This document shows, piece by piece, positions 1 through 8,280 of a stretch of 64,000 nucleotides of DNA. Origin of the DNA: Acetivibrio sp964564015 (GTDB lineage: Bacteria; Bacillota; Clostridia; Acetivibrionales; Acetivibrionaceae); NCBI GenBank assembly GCA_964564015.1, contig CAZLZR010000002.1, forward strand, positions 62,001 through 126,000, written 5' to 3'. The notes under the pieces were generated by a model. It was not told the origin of the DNA. It saw only the letters and a program-made list of their open reading frames with translations, and searched no databases. Positions within the stretch are counted from its first letter, which is position 1. Each line of letters begins with the position of its first letter. A program made the position numbers and the translations under genes.

Positions 1-105
1 ATAGTCATTTAATACCTCTGGCAGGTTTGTGTTTGAATATCCGTATGGAAATGAAATCTTAACTATGTAATATTGATCTGCCCCAATAGATGTAGGAAAA
101 GCCAT
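1..105 (-). CDS. hypothetical protein, 5' part only
   Basis: The first 35 codons of a gene run off the left edge, starting MAFPTSIGADQYYIVK. Its ATG lies 9 bases after the stop of the upstream ParB-like gene, with GGAG close by, so the two are probably co-transcribed. No family is recognisable from this fragment. The start is supported by operon spacing; the product is unknown. Confidence 0.5.
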   Translation of the reverse strand, partial: MAFPTSIGADQYYIVKISFPYGYSNTNLPEVLNDY

Positions 106-114
106 TGACTCCGT

Positions 115-591
115 TCACTCCCTTCCATGTCTTTCACATTGAAAACAATCTTTATCTATATCTTCAATAAGGACATCAATTTTGATTCCTAACTTAGATG
201 CAATGCAAGTCCGATGTTGACCGTCACAAAAATCATAATGCCCACAGGAATGTTTATAGTATGTAATTACTTCGCAAGCTTTTGGCAGTTCATATATCCT
301 AGTACTAAGATTTTTACAGTACATAGGATGCACCTTCTTTGTAAAGTTTGTATTGCGATACCATCTTCTAAAGATTCTTTTTAGTAGGTTGTGCTTAAAT
401 AAATCAAATCTGTTTAAATCCAATGAACATTTGCCTGTCTTAAGGAAAAAACATGTTCCATCTGTAAGCCTATACAAAAACTGTTTATCTTTAGGGCTAA
501 AATCTAATTCAACTCTATACGGGGTAGAATACATCTCCTTTATTTCATTAAACCACTTTTTGCGTATTTTTTTTGTTAATACATCGCACAT
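115..591 (-). CDS. small protein with a ParB/sulfiredoxin-like motif
   Basis: 158 residues. Near the C terminus it carries CDGQHRTCIASKLG followed by a hydrophobic IDVLIE strand. This resembles the D-G-x-H-R core of the ParB/Srx nucleotide-binding fold, where Gly, His and Arg contact a nucleotide. The N-terminal half is basic with several aromatics and matches nothing I recognise. Cysteines flank the motif (CGHYDFC, CFQC), so metal binding is possible. GAGGT lies 7 bases before the ATG. It heads a two-gene unit with the partial gene at the window edge. The fold is inferred from one motif only. Confidence 0.6.
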   Translation of the reverse strand: MCDVLTKKIRKKWFNEIKEMYSTPYRVELDFSPKDKQFLYRLTDGTCFFLKTGKCSLDLNRFDLFKHNLLKRIFRRWYRNTNFTKKVHPMYCKNLSTRIYELPKACEVITYYKHSCGHYDFCDGQHRTCIASKLGIKIDVLIEDIDKDCFQCERHGRE

Positions 592-662
592 AAATCTACC
601 TCTTCATATTTTTTTACTTCTTTCTCAACAACTTCACAAAATTATATACTATCATTGGAATA

Positions 663-1025
663 CTAATGAGCATACCTAACGCAAGCCCTATGATTAACAA
701 TTAACAATATCAAGGAATATGAAATTGGTATGAAAAACCATAACCCGAAAGTGAAAACGCTGAAAGCATTTAAAATGAAATCCTTGACTTTCAAAATTAT
801 ATTATAAGCCAAAGGTATTCCGACATATCCTGACAAAACTATATATCCATAAGTTAACACTAAAGAAATTTTATTCCCCATCCTAGGCATGGAATATGAT
901 ACAAATATATAACCAAGTATCATACCAATTCCAAATGCAACCGCATATTTAACAAACCTTTCCAAATGTATATTCTTATTTTCCTCATTTATAATTCTCA
1001 CCCCAATAACTGATAAAAATTCCAT
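663..1025 (-). CDS. small membrane protein, hypothetical
   Basis: 120 residues with about three hydrophobic segments (roughly residues 26-46, 53-78 and 88-110) and short charged ends, so probably an integral membrane protein. No convincing ribosome site precedes the ATG, and the C terminus (NHRACVRYAH) looks unlike a normal membrane-protein tail, so the gene may be degraded or mis-started. It belongs to the weakly coding left end of the window. No family recognised. Confidence 0.45.
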   Translation of the reverse strand: MEFLSVIGVRIINEENKNIHLERFVKYAVAFGIGMILGYIFVSYSMPRMGNKISLVLTYGYIVLSGYVGIPLAYNIILKVKDFILNAFSVFTFGLWFFIPISYSLILLIVNHRACVRYAH

Positions 1026-1066
1026 TAAATCTACTATAACAAATTATAACACATACATATACTTAA

Positions 1067-1276
1067 TTACAAAAACATCATTACATCCTTCACCGCCTTT
1101 TCGAATTTAATTATATTGCTCGTCATAAATTCTATCATCTTATCCCAATCTTCCTCATTGAAAACACTGACATCCTTTAAACAAAAAGCAACTCTGCTAC
1201 CTTTACCATCAACTAAACGCTGCCAATCAATAAATAAAAGGGGTAAAAAGTACAGCGTTATTACTAAAGAAATCAT
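1067..1276 (-). pseudogene. remnant of a DUF4268 protein C terminus
   Basis: From about residue 15 the translation reads FIDWQRLVDGKGSRVAF then VFNEEDWDKMIEFM. This matches the usual end of DUF4268 proteins: a W-x-x-L-x-x-K-x-S-R strand, then an NxEDWxxxxEWL helix. The first 14 residues are hydrophobic and unrelated, and there is no room for the rest of the domain. DUF4268 often sits in restriction- or defence-associated nucleases. I read this as the surviving 3' end of a lost gene, cut next to the inverted repeat at 1274-1325. Family assignment is by eye. Confidence 0.5.
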
Positions 1277-1325
1277 CCCACTAAAAAACCTGTAATAATT
1301 GCCTAAAGGTTTTACTAGTGGGATG
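1274..1325 (-). terminator. inverted repeat, probable terminator of the SLH gene
   Basis: Perfect 10-bp arms (CATCCCACTA and TAGTGGGATG) with a second inner pairing AAAACC/GGTTTT. It lies 43 bases after the stop of the SLH gene and is followed on the minus strand by ATTTCTTTAG, a weak T tract. It also sits exactly at the broken edge of the DUF4268 remnant, so it could instead be the end of a lost mobile element. Confidence 0.5.
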
Positions 1326-1367
1326 TCTACAATTCAAAATAGTTTTATATTTTATTTTTCATTTTGT

Positions 1368-3323
1368 TCATTTTAAAATTGCATTTATTAAATTCATAAA
1401 TATTTGTGCAACATGTGAACGTTGTGCATTATTACTTGGTTCAAACGTATTGTTTCCAACACCGTTAATAATACCATATCTATGTATAGCAGCAACTGCA
1501 TCCTTTGCCCAAGAACTAACCTTTTCACTATCAGAGAATGGCGTATCATTTACAGTATCTAGTATTATTTCTCTATACTTAATATAATTATTAAGCATAA
1601 CAGCCATTTCCTCTCGACTGATTTCGGCATTTGGGCTGAATTTACCGTTTCCAGTACCATTCACAATACCTTTCTCTTTTGCATAGGCAACACTTGCTCC
1701 ATACCATGAATTAATATTAACATCAGTAAATTTACTTTCTTTATAAGCAGATAAGTCAGCTCCATCAAGTCGAGCTATTACAGTAGCAAACATTGCTCTT
1801 GTCATTGTTTTTGTTGGTGCAAACTGATCTGCACCAATTCCTTTAAACAAATCTCTTGCTGAAACGAAGTCCACTGCTTCTTGATACCACACCCCCGAAG
1901 CGACATCAGTAAAGCTCATTTTATTGTAACCGACTGCATATTTCGAAAAATGCGAAAGCATTATTTTTACAGTTCTTGTTTCTATATCGTATATGCCAAA
2001 TTCAGTCTTTAGACTTCCATCGTCAGAAATATAATATATAACAATAGCATTAGGATTTTCTTCTTCTTTTAAAGAATAAGGAATTGTTACATTCACTTTC
2101 TCTCCTTTAAACTCAGAAATTATTGAATCTCCGCTTTTAATTGAAAAATCAAAGACTGGCTTGCCTTCTATCTTTTTCTTTGTCTCATCAGAAATTGACA
2201 GAGTTTTTGAATCTACAACATCTATCGAAATTTTAACATCTGAAACAGCCACACTTGAAATTGCATCAAGTGCTTTTAAATCAAATGATAATGACGCTAA
2301 ATTTGTAGAAACTCTTACTACTTCAACTCCACTTTCAATAGTGTAAGATAAAGCAGTTTTCGGAATAGTTAACTCTATAGTTTCTGCTGATTCAGGTGCT
2401 GTTACATTAATATCTAAAACCGCTTTGGTTCCTGCTTCTTTAGCAACGTTATTAACAGAATCCACAGCTTCTTTGACTGTTTCTTGAGTTACTGTTGCAA
2501 ATGCTTTTTCTTTTTCAATTATTGGACTAACATTGGTTACAATAATTGTTTTATCACCTTCAGTTTTAGGCATTTCTTGTACGGTTATTGTTGGGGTTGG
2601 AGTTGGGGTTGATGTGGAGGTTGGCAGCGTTATATCAGGTGTCGGATTTGGTGTTGAGGTGGAGGTTGGCGGCGTTATATCAGGTGTCGGATTTTGTGTT
2701 GAGGTGGAGGTTGGCGGCGTTATAACAGGTGTCGGATTTGGTGTAGGGGTAGAACCGCTTGAATTTGTTGTCCAATTAGCTGTTATTATTACATTACTTA
2801 CAGGCATTACAAACTCATTATTAGCAATTGTTACGCCACCACTATTAACAACCCATCCTGAAAAAGTATGATCGCTTTTTGTACCAGGAGTTATAGATAC
2901 AGTTGAACCTGACATATAATATCCTGAGCCCGTTGCTCCAGTGCTGCTGGTATTTAAAGTAACTGAGTAAACAGAAAATGTTTCTGTTTTAAAGTCCCCG
3001 CCCTCATAATCAGCAACTTTAATAGTATAGTTACCAGAATTGGTAATTGGTATGTTCATTACCGCTTCAAATGTATTATCCAGCTTTACACCAAAAGAAG
3101 CCATACGAAGTAGTGTCGTCCCATCAGTATCGTATAGAAGGACAGCCACTGCCTGAATTCCTGCAAAACCAGTACCTTTGACAGTAATTGTTTCTTCGCT
3201 ATAATCTATTGTAAGTGTTGCATCATTTGGTATATTTATTGCAAATGCTAAATTTTGAATCAAAGAGATTATTAGTATCAAAACAAGCAGTAAAGAAAAC
3301 TTTCGTAAAATATTATTTCTCAT
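1368..3323 (-). CDS. secreted SLH-domain surface protein
   Basis: 651 residues from the ATG at 3323, chosen because GGAGGG lies about 10 bases upstream; an upstream ATG at 3368 has none. Order: signal peptide (residues 1-29, ending AFA), a short beta domain, a Listeria-Bacteroides-type repeat (FSGWVVNSGG ... VIITANW), a Pro/Thr linker of 15-residue repeats (NPTPDITPPTSTSTP), a beta-rich domain, then three SLH domains (FTDVASGVWYQ, FTDVNINSWYG, FSDSEKVSSWAKDAV). SLH domains normally bind pyruvylated wall polymer, so the protein is probably displayed on the cell surface. Last gene of a three-gene surface operon. Ligand unknown. Confidence 0.85.
   Translation of the reverse strand: MRNNILRKFSLLLVLILIISLIQNLAFAINIPNDATLTIDYSEETITVKGTGFAGIQAVAVLLYDTDGTTLLRMASFGVKLDNTFEAVMNIPITNSGNYTIKVADYEGGDFKTETFSVYSVTLNTSSTGATGSGYYMSGSTVSITPGTKSDHTFSGWVVNSGGVTIANNEFVMPVSNVIITANWTTNSSGSTPTPNPTPVITPPTSTSTQNPTPDITPPTSTSTPNPTPDITLPTSTSTPTPTPTITVQEMPKTEGDKTIIVTNVSPIIEKEKAFATVTQETVKEAVDSVNNVAKEAGTKAVLDINVTAPESAETIELTIPKTALSYTIESGVEVVRVSTNLASLSFDLKALDAISSVAVSDVKISIDVVDSKTLSISDETKKKIEGKPVFDFSIKSGDSIISEFKGEKVNVTIPYSLKEEENPNAIVIYYISDDGSLKTEFGIYDIETRTVKIMLSHFSKYAVGYNKMSFTDVASGVWYQEAVDFVSARDLFKGIGADQFAPTKTMTRAMFATVIARLDGADLSAYKESKFTDVNINSWYGASVAYAKEKGIVNGTGNGKFSPNAEISREEMAVMLNNYIKYREIILDTVNDTPFSDSEKVSSWAKDAVAAIHRYGIINGVGNNTFEPSNNAQRSHVAQIFMNLINAILK
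2605..2739 (-). repeat. three tandem 45-bp units in the SLH gene linker
   Basis: Three near-identical 45-bp units encode the 15-residue Pro/Thr linker repeat. The frame is kept, so copy number can change by slippage without breaking the gene. Partial units flank the block. Confidence 0.8.
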
Positions 3324-3355
3324 TCGTCTATACCCTCCCTGTTTTTTATTGTTTT

Positions 3356-5092
3356 TTATGGTTGCCATTCAACTCCAGCACCAGCCCCAAGACTTATACC
3401 TCCAAAACTTCCCGCTGTAGGATCTCCTGCTAAAACAGTTACATTAATTTTTACAGGTACCTTTGTATCATCTACTGCGGAATAAATTAAATAATCAACA
3501 GGATTAGCATGTTCTGGGTAAATAAATACTCCATTTTTATATTGTTCTTCTGTTAAATCATCAAACACAGGATTGTCGCAAGGTTCTGTAATAATTCGAG
3601 TTGTCGTCGTTCCATTCGCCCACGTATAGGTAACATATAAACCATATGGAGCCATATCGCTGTTATCGGGTATATGGTAAGTAGCGTAAACCCGGTATGG
3701 ATGAACCTCACCGTTAATTAACTCATCATAATCTATAAGTGTACCAAATTGTGTACCGTGAAAAACTTGAGGTGGATTTTCGTAATATTCCGCTATATGT
3801 ACACCTACTCTATGGATATTAAGATTTCTTTCTATTGAATCATTTATAACAAGATTAAGGGTAATATAATCGTAAAAGTCTGATAAGAATTCTACTATAT
3901 ATTTATCACCTACACGGGATATGTTATAACCTTGGAAATTAGCTGTAGTCTGATCCTCAATATCCTCTTCTTCAGCATTTAAAATCTTAATACTTGTAAT
4001 ATTGCCAATACCTTCAGGTGGAAGCTCAAGCACAAATTTGTCATTTGCAAAATAGACTTTAGAAACATACTCTCCTAACGTAAGATTCGCATATCGGTTC
4101 AAGTCCCACTCTAATGACCTTTGCTCTTCCCCTCCGCTATCATCCGCAGACACCTTTACACAAAGGGCATCATCTTGAATAATGTCAAACCCAAACAAGT
4201 TAAGCACAGGATCCAGTGAATCTGGTCGAGGCGGATATATATTTCCTAGATGCAATTGAGCTCTATAAAAAGCTTTTTCTATAACAAGATTATAACTATC
4301 TCCTTCTTCACTACTAAACGAATCAACAACATCTGTGCTTAATGGACCTTCCATTCGGAAATCATAAACGCCTATAAACTGTATAACTCCATCATCCATA
4401 GCAGGCAAGCCAATTACTTTATCATCATTAGTCACACGAATTTCGTTGACCGGATTTCCTGATTTTGTCCCCACAGACCTTAATATTACATAATTGAAAT
4501 CTCTTAAGATGTATCCGATTTGTTCATCAGAGTCTGAAACGGTATATGTAAATGTAGTATACCCGTTATTTAAATCAATATTAGTTTTATCAATAACAGA
4601 TGTAATTGCTATGTTTTCAGGTGCGATAGCAAATCCGTGATACCCAAACTCTCGTATAAGACCATTTTTAATACCATTTTCATCTGCGTCATCTAATTCA
4701 TCAAATGATTCATCTTCAAGTATTGCATAACTTTTTTTATTCAAAAGTTTAGATATGTCTTCTTCTTCAAAATTTATTTCAAGAGTGGAATCAAAAAATA
4801 CAGAAAATGGAATTTCGAAGGAGAATGTGCCATCTCCATTGTATGTCACACCCCTCAAACAATCCATAGGATCCCAATCTCCCATTATTAAATCTATCGA
4901 TGATATAGCGTATCCCTCATCAGGTGTAATTGTAAATACAGTATTCTCATCAATTGGCTCCTCAAATGAAACCTCCCCATTTTCTCCGCAAATTACTGTT
5001 ATACTGGGTTGTGGAAATTCTGCTGTAACAGGAATGCACAGCAAGTTAACTAGCAACATCGCACATAATAACGCGCATAATTTTTTCTTCAT
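3356..5092 (-). CDS. secreted protein of unknown function
   Basis: About 578 residues. The N terminus (MKKKLCALLCAMLLVN ... PVTAEF) is a clear signal peptide. GGAGGG at 5100-5105 lies 7 bases from the second ATG (5092) and 4 from the first (5095), so I prefer 5092. The mature part is acidic and beta-rich, without SLH, dockerin or recognised catalytic motifs. It begins with a short repeat-like segment (ITVICGENGEVSFEEP) resembling bacterial Ig-like or repeat domains. It lies between two SLH proteins with gaps of 32 and 70 bases, so it is probably co-expressed and exported with them. No enzymatic function assigned. Confidence 0.75.
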   Translation of the reverse strand: MKKKLCALLCAMLLVNLLCIPVTAEFPQPSITVICGENGEVSFEEPIDENTVFTITPDEGYAISSIDLIMGDWDPMDCLRGVTYNGDGTFSFEIPFSVFFDSTLEINFEEEDISKLLNKKSYAILEDESFDELDDADENGIKNGLIREFGYHGFAIAPENIAITSVIDKTNIDLNNGYTTFTYTVSDSDEQIGYILRDFNYVILRSVGTKSGNPVNEIRVTNDDKVIGLPAMDDGVIQFIGVYDFRMEGPLSTDVVDSFSSEEGDSYNLVIEKAFYRAQLHLGNIYPPRPDSLDPVLNLFGFDIIQDDALCVKVSADDSGGEEQRSLEWDLNRYANLTLGEYVSKVYFANDKFVLELPPEGIGNITSIKILNAEEEDIEDQTTANFQGYNISRVGDKYIVEFLSDFYDYITLNLVINDSIERNLNIHRVGVHIAEYYENPPQVFHGTQFGTLIDYDELINGEVHPYRVYATYHIPDNSDMAPYGLYVTYTWANGTTTTRIITEPCDNPVFDDLTEEQYKNGVFIYPEHANPVDYLIYSAVDDTKVPVKINVTVLAGDPTAGSFGGISLGAGAGVEWQP

Positions 5093-5162
5093 CATTCATC
5101 CCTCCATTTTGATTGGTTATTTCATTTATTATCGGTATAAAAAACAATAAATTTAGTACTTC

Positions 5163-6860
5163 TCAATCTAGTAAATGACCAAGACCAACTTTTACTATAT
5201 CTTCAATGGTTACAGCGTTATTATTAAAAAGATACTGAAGCAGTTTCATGTCACCTTCCTTCATATGCCTTTGCAATGCGAGTTCAGAAAGTATTGCAAC
5301 ATCCCCCCGAAGAAAAGGTGCAGAATTATCGTTGTATTCGTTTATTGTCAGCCCAATCTCATTTGACAAAATAGTAGGATTGTCCCATTTGAAGTCTCCT
5401 TCATTATCATTGTATCCCAAAGCTCTCAATACAAATGTTATGTATTGGTTTGTCGTAACTAGATCTCTACTTCCAAATTTCATCTTACTTACTCCGTAAG
5501 TAAGACCCTTTGAATAAGCATAACCAACATATGGATTTGCCCAAGAATCTACATCATCAAAGGGATGATGCCAGGTATTTGAAAGAGCTTCCTTCTCTTT
5601 TCCCAATAGCCTTACTAACATAGTTATAGCAACTTGACGTGTAGGTGCTACTTCAAGGTCATATGTGGGTAATCCTTTAGAATCAGTGCCTGTACCTTTA
5701 AAAAGACCAAGTCCATAAAGTATATCCGCAGCCCTTATCATTCTACCAAGTTCTGGAGGCGGCGCATCGTCATCATCATTTGGATGCCTAAATTCGCTGA
5801 TTTTACCGGTATTGTCCAACCTACCTTTAAGTATTAGTCCATCGCTATTATCAAAAATAATCTCACCAGAATTTATTAAGTTCCCTTCAACAGTTAACAC
5901 ACTACCCCATTGCACATGGATTTTACCATGATTAGTCAAGTCATTACTGATGTTAATCTTCGTCTCATCAGTAATTATCAACTCCACTCCTGAAAGTACA
6001 TTTAGTTGAGTGAGATTAAGATCTCTTATTTCGGTCAGGTTATGATTTCTGTCCAGTTTCATATCCTTTTTAATTGTAGCAACACCGTTTTTTAGCAGAA
6101 GGCCACCCTCTAAAATGATTCGTTCCTCTCCTATTAAAGAACCGGTAACATTCAATACACCCCCTCTTTTTATTTTAAGTGATGAATTAGCCGCCATCTG
6201 CAAATTACTAAGCGTTAAAGGAGAATGCAATTCCGCCTTTCCACTTAAGACGCCATTGCGGATAACAGCTCCACCGTCGTTAAAAGGATCGCTAGTTTTT
6301 TTTACAATTCCCACATTATCTACAACTATGCCTCCCCCCAACGTAAAATCTCCAAATCTTCCCGAAAGAGTACCCCCATTCAAAACAGTAAGAGCTGCAC
6401 CCCAGATTGCTGTTGCAGCCATACCAATATAAGTTCCACCATTAATTATAAGGACATTATCCCATCCTCCAACTTCAATAGCAGAATATCCTCCTTTGAT
6501 AGTTCCACTTCCATTGATTGTCAGACTTCCTTCCAAACGAATAGGTGTTCCGCTATATTCTCTTGCACTATTAACAAAAGAGTATTCTATTGAATATCCA
6601 TTAAGATTCAGAGTATGACTGCCTCCTCGCATTTCAATTGCATTGTCTTTTCGTAGACTAGCAGGAAATATAATATTTGCGCCCAACTTAACATTACTTC
6701 CTGCCGGGTTTTCCATTGCACTTTTTAATTCTGATGCACTATAAACCACTACTTCATTTATTTCAGCTCCATATGCATTTAATGAAAACGCTGCAAAAAT
6801 TAGACAAAACAAAAGAATAATAGATAAAATGGATTGAAGATATGTAATTTTCTTCTCCAT
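5163..6860 (-). CDS. secreted protein with repeat-rich N half and SLH-like C half
   Basis: 565 residues. Signal peptide at about residues 1-31 (ending NAYGA). Residues 35-350 are short strands with recurring GGT/GGV and N-x-G-x-I patterns, as in right-handed beta-helix or adhesin proteins. The C-terminal 190 residues (ILYGLGLFKGTGTDSKG ... PTRQVAITMLVRLLG, FDDVDSWANPYVGYAYSKG, FVLRALGY) form diverged SLH-like domains common in clostridial surface proteins. No polysaccharide-lyase catalytic residues are evident. GGGAGG precedes the ATG. First gene of the surface operon, downstream of an unusual inverted motif pair. Confidence 0.8.
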   Translation of the reverse strand: MEKKITYLQSILSIILLFCLIFAAFSLNAYGAEINEVVVYSASELKSAMENPAGSNVKLGANIIFPASLRKDNAIEMRGGSHTLNLNGYSIEYSFVNSAREYSGTPIRLEGSLTINGSGTIKGGYSAIEVGGWDNVLIINGGTYIGMAATAIWGAALTVLNGGTLSGRFGDFTLGGGIVVDNVGIVKKTSDPFNDGGAVIRNGVLSGKAELHSPLTLSNLQMAANSSLKIKRGGVLNVTGSLIGEERIILEGGLLLKNGVATIKKDMKLDRNHNLTEIRDLNLTQLNVLSGVELIITDETKINISNDLTNHGKIHVQWGSVLTVEGNLINSGEIIFDNSDGLILKGRLDNTGKISEFRHPNDDDDAPPPELGRMIRAADILYGLGLFKGTGTDSKGLPTYDLEVAPTRQVAITMLVRLLGKEKEALSNTWHHPFDDVDSWANPYVGYAYSKGLTYGVSKMKFGSRDLVTTNQYITFVLRALGYNDNEGDFKWDNPTILSNEIGLTINEYNDNSAPFLRGDVAILSELALQRHMKEGDMKLLQYLFNNNAVTIEDIVKVGLGHLLD

Positions 6861-6921
6861 TCTGCTGCAACCTCCCTCAAAATTTCATTTGCATTGTAAC
6901 TTATTCTTTAAAATTTATAAT

Positions 6922-7125
6922 CTATACTTTCGCACTTTTCATCAAAATTACCAGATTGCCAAAATTGGCAAGGCTATTATGGTATTGGAGCAATACTGAA
7001 CTATAAAACGTAAAAAGATGTCAACTTTTATTTTTATAATTATATGCATTGTAGTTATATTTTGTAGGATAAATTGCTTCCAATTTTTCAATATGGAAAA
7101 AATCTAAAAAAGTGCGAAACTATAG
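6922..7125. repeat. inverted motif pair upstream of surface operon
   Basis: The 18-mer AAAAGTGCGAAASTATAG occurs on the minus strand (6922-6939) and the plus strand (7108-7125), identical at 17 of 18 positions, enclosing 168 bp. The minus copy is about 60 bp before the first surface-protein gene; the plus copy points into a gene-poor stretch. It could be two facing-away promoters or operators, or the arms of an invertible segment. Inside lies a smaller palindrome, TTGCCAAAATTGGCAA. Confidence 0.45.
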
Positions 7126-7600
7126 TATAATAATAATTACAATAAATCACTTGATGCTCTAAGTCTTTTTTCATGAAAACATCTATTTTTTTATCGACAA
7201 AAAAGTAGATCTGCTTTATAGTTTTTATTATTTATAAAATTTCTTATTTCTAATAAGAATTCTAAATAAATAGTTAGAAAAGCGGCAGACAGCGATGTTC
7301 AACACACCATTGGCTACGGCTCAAATCCTACATTTACTTACTGGCTTTTGTTCTTACCCTTTGTCCACTTTCAAATATACACTCCAATTGGGTCGAGGAC
7401 CTTTACAATAATAACCTTTTCAATCATGATTTCAAACAAAGCGTCTCAAACAAATAACCCTTTGGATATTATTCAAAAAGACTTTAAAAAATCTGCTTTT
7501 ATCCCTGAACCCTCATTTTTCATTTCATTATAAAAGTGTGTTTTCTACTTCCGTCCAAGGCAATATATACATTTTATACCAACCTCAAACCACCTTATTT
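7126..7600. other. gene-poor stretch
   Basis: About 475 bp without a supported gene. It holds a hairpin at 7181-7210 (ATCTA arms with T/A runs), a small hairpin near 7240 (TTCTTATT/AATAAGAA), and a more balanced-composition patch near 7280-7330 that looks like decayed sequence. The only long plus-strand open frame (7348-7533) has no ribosome site and biased residues. Confidence 0.4.
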
Positions 7601-7720
7601 TCAATCACATTTTTCATCCTCAATTTCTTTATACATTGAAGGCTTTCCACCAGAAGTTTCAGAACAGGTACGACAAACTTCCGTATTCTTATTTGCACAC
7701 TTTTCACAGTCTGATAACAT
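7601..7720 (-). CDS. 39-residue Cys-rich peptide
   Basis: Starts MLSDCEKCANKNTEVCRTCS and has five cysteines, four of them in two C-x2-C pairs, suggesting a zinc knuckle. AAGGAG before the ATG is embedded in the last codons of the Spo0E-like gene, whose stop is 4 bases upstream, so translation is probably coupled. Third gene of the tiny-gene operon. Too short for family assignment; existence is supported by the ribosome site and spacing. Confidence 0.55.
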   Translation of the reverse strand: MLSDCEKCANKNTEVCRTCSETSGGKPSMYKEIEDEKCD

Positions 7721-7724
7721 GCCG

Positions 7725-7907
7725 TTAATGTCTCCTTCCTAATTCGATTCGACATTGCATCTTAATATACTTTAGAATTGCTACATCCAGAACCATGCTT
7801 TTCTTCAGCAATTCTTCCTGAGAAATGCTGAAATAGCTGGCATTCAATTCTTCTCTCAGTAATTCAATCTTCTTACGTAATTTCTTACAGCTACATGATT
7901 TTCCCAT
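7725..7907 (-). CDS. Spo0E-like aspartyl-phosphate phosphatase
   Basis: 60 residues from the ATG at 7907, chosen because GGAG lies about 10 bases upstream. Two helices carry the Spo0E-family pattern: LRKKIELLREELNASY, then SMVLDVAILKYIK with the S-x3-D signature (SMVLD), which in Spo0E inserts into the active site of phosphorylated Spo0A. The role would be to strip phosphate from a response regulator and delay sporulation. An extra N-terminal C-x-C (SCSCKK) is unusual. Second gene of a three-gene operon facing an XRE regulator. The target, Spo0A or another regulator, is inferred. Confidence 0.75.
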   Translation of the reverse strand: MGKSCSCKKLRKKIELLREELNASYFSISQEELLKKSMVLDVAILKYIKMQCRIELGRRH

Positions 7908-7911
7908 TGTA

Positions 7912-8175
7912 TCATTTCTCCATAACGCCATTACCAAAATGTATATATACTCCGCAAGTTGATTTATTGTAACTGTCTAATCCTTCACAGAAATGATATG
8001 GTACACACCCAACTTTCCACTCATAGTAAATATCCCTCTTTTGCAATCTGCAAAAACCTGCCACGCTTCTAATTTTATATTTCGATCTTTCGTAATATGG
8101 GCATGGAAATTTACCTTTTTTCAACCAACGGGGTTTTATCCTTTCAATGACTTTGATTAAAAACATAAACGTCAT
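7912..8175 (-). CDS. small Cys-rich basic protein
   Basis: 87 residues with seven cysteines (PCPYY, FCRL, GCVPYHFC, TCGVY), which may coordinate metal or form disulphides. The N terminus is basic and hydrophobic. The start is uncertain: GTGAG immediately precedes the ATG at 8175 and another ATG lies three codons on. Its stop overlaps the ribosome site of the Spo0E-like gene. First gene of the operon, read from the palindromic control region at 8208-8258. Function unknown; could sense redox or metal state. Confidence 0.55.
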   Translation of the reverse strand: MTFMFLIKVIERIKPRWLKKGKFPCPYYERSKYKIRSVAGFCRLQKRDIYYEWKVGCVPYHFCEGLDSYNKSTCGVYIHFGNGVMEK

Positions 8176-8207
8176 CTCACAATAAATATTTATTAAAAAT
8201 CCAAAAC

Positions 8208-8222
8208 TTGCTTATTAAGCAA
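8208..8222. promoter_or_regulatory. palindrome TTGCTTA-T-TAAGCAA
   Basis: Perfect 7-bp arms around a single base, in the divergent region between the XRE gene and the tiny-gene operon. It lies downstream of the likely minus-strand promoter, so a bound protein would block that operon. Candidate operator. Confidence 0.55.
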
Positions 8223-8231
8223 ATATTATCA

Positions 8232-8258
8232 CATAACTTGCTCTATAATCAAGTTATG
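8232..8258. promoter_or_regulatory. palindromic operator over divergent promoters
   Basis: Perfect 9-bp arms CATAACTTG/CAAGTTATG with a 9-base centre that contains TATAAT on the plus strand. On the minus strand TTGATT and GATAAT with a 16-base spacer straddle it. The site therefore overlaps promoter elements of both directions, as expected for an autoregulated XRE repressor that also controls the Spo0E-like operon. Confidence 0.65.
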
Positions 8259-8280
8259 TTTTGTGTGGAAGGTGCGTTGA

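Noticed and set aside
746..770. GTGAAAACGCTGAAAGC as a CcpA cre site
   Set aside because: It lies inside a reading frame and lacks the terminal CA half of the cre consensus.
2605..2739. Regular 45-bp repeats as a CRISPR-like array
   Set aside because: Units are contiguous, in frame and without spacers; no cas genes are in the window.
2533..2871. Plus-strand frame of Val/Gly repeats opposite the SLH linker
   Set aside because: Shadow of the Pro/Thr linker repeats of the SLH gene; repetitive only because that gene is.
6900..7000. Cyclic-di-GMP riboswitch before the surface operon
   Set aside because: The TTGCCAA/TTGGCAA hairpin is present but the conserved GEMM core segments are not found on either strand.
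7348..7742. Two plus-strand frames of 61 and 68 codons
   Set aside because: No ribosome sites, residue use unlike real proteins, and the second overlaps the well-supported minus-strand 39-residue gene.
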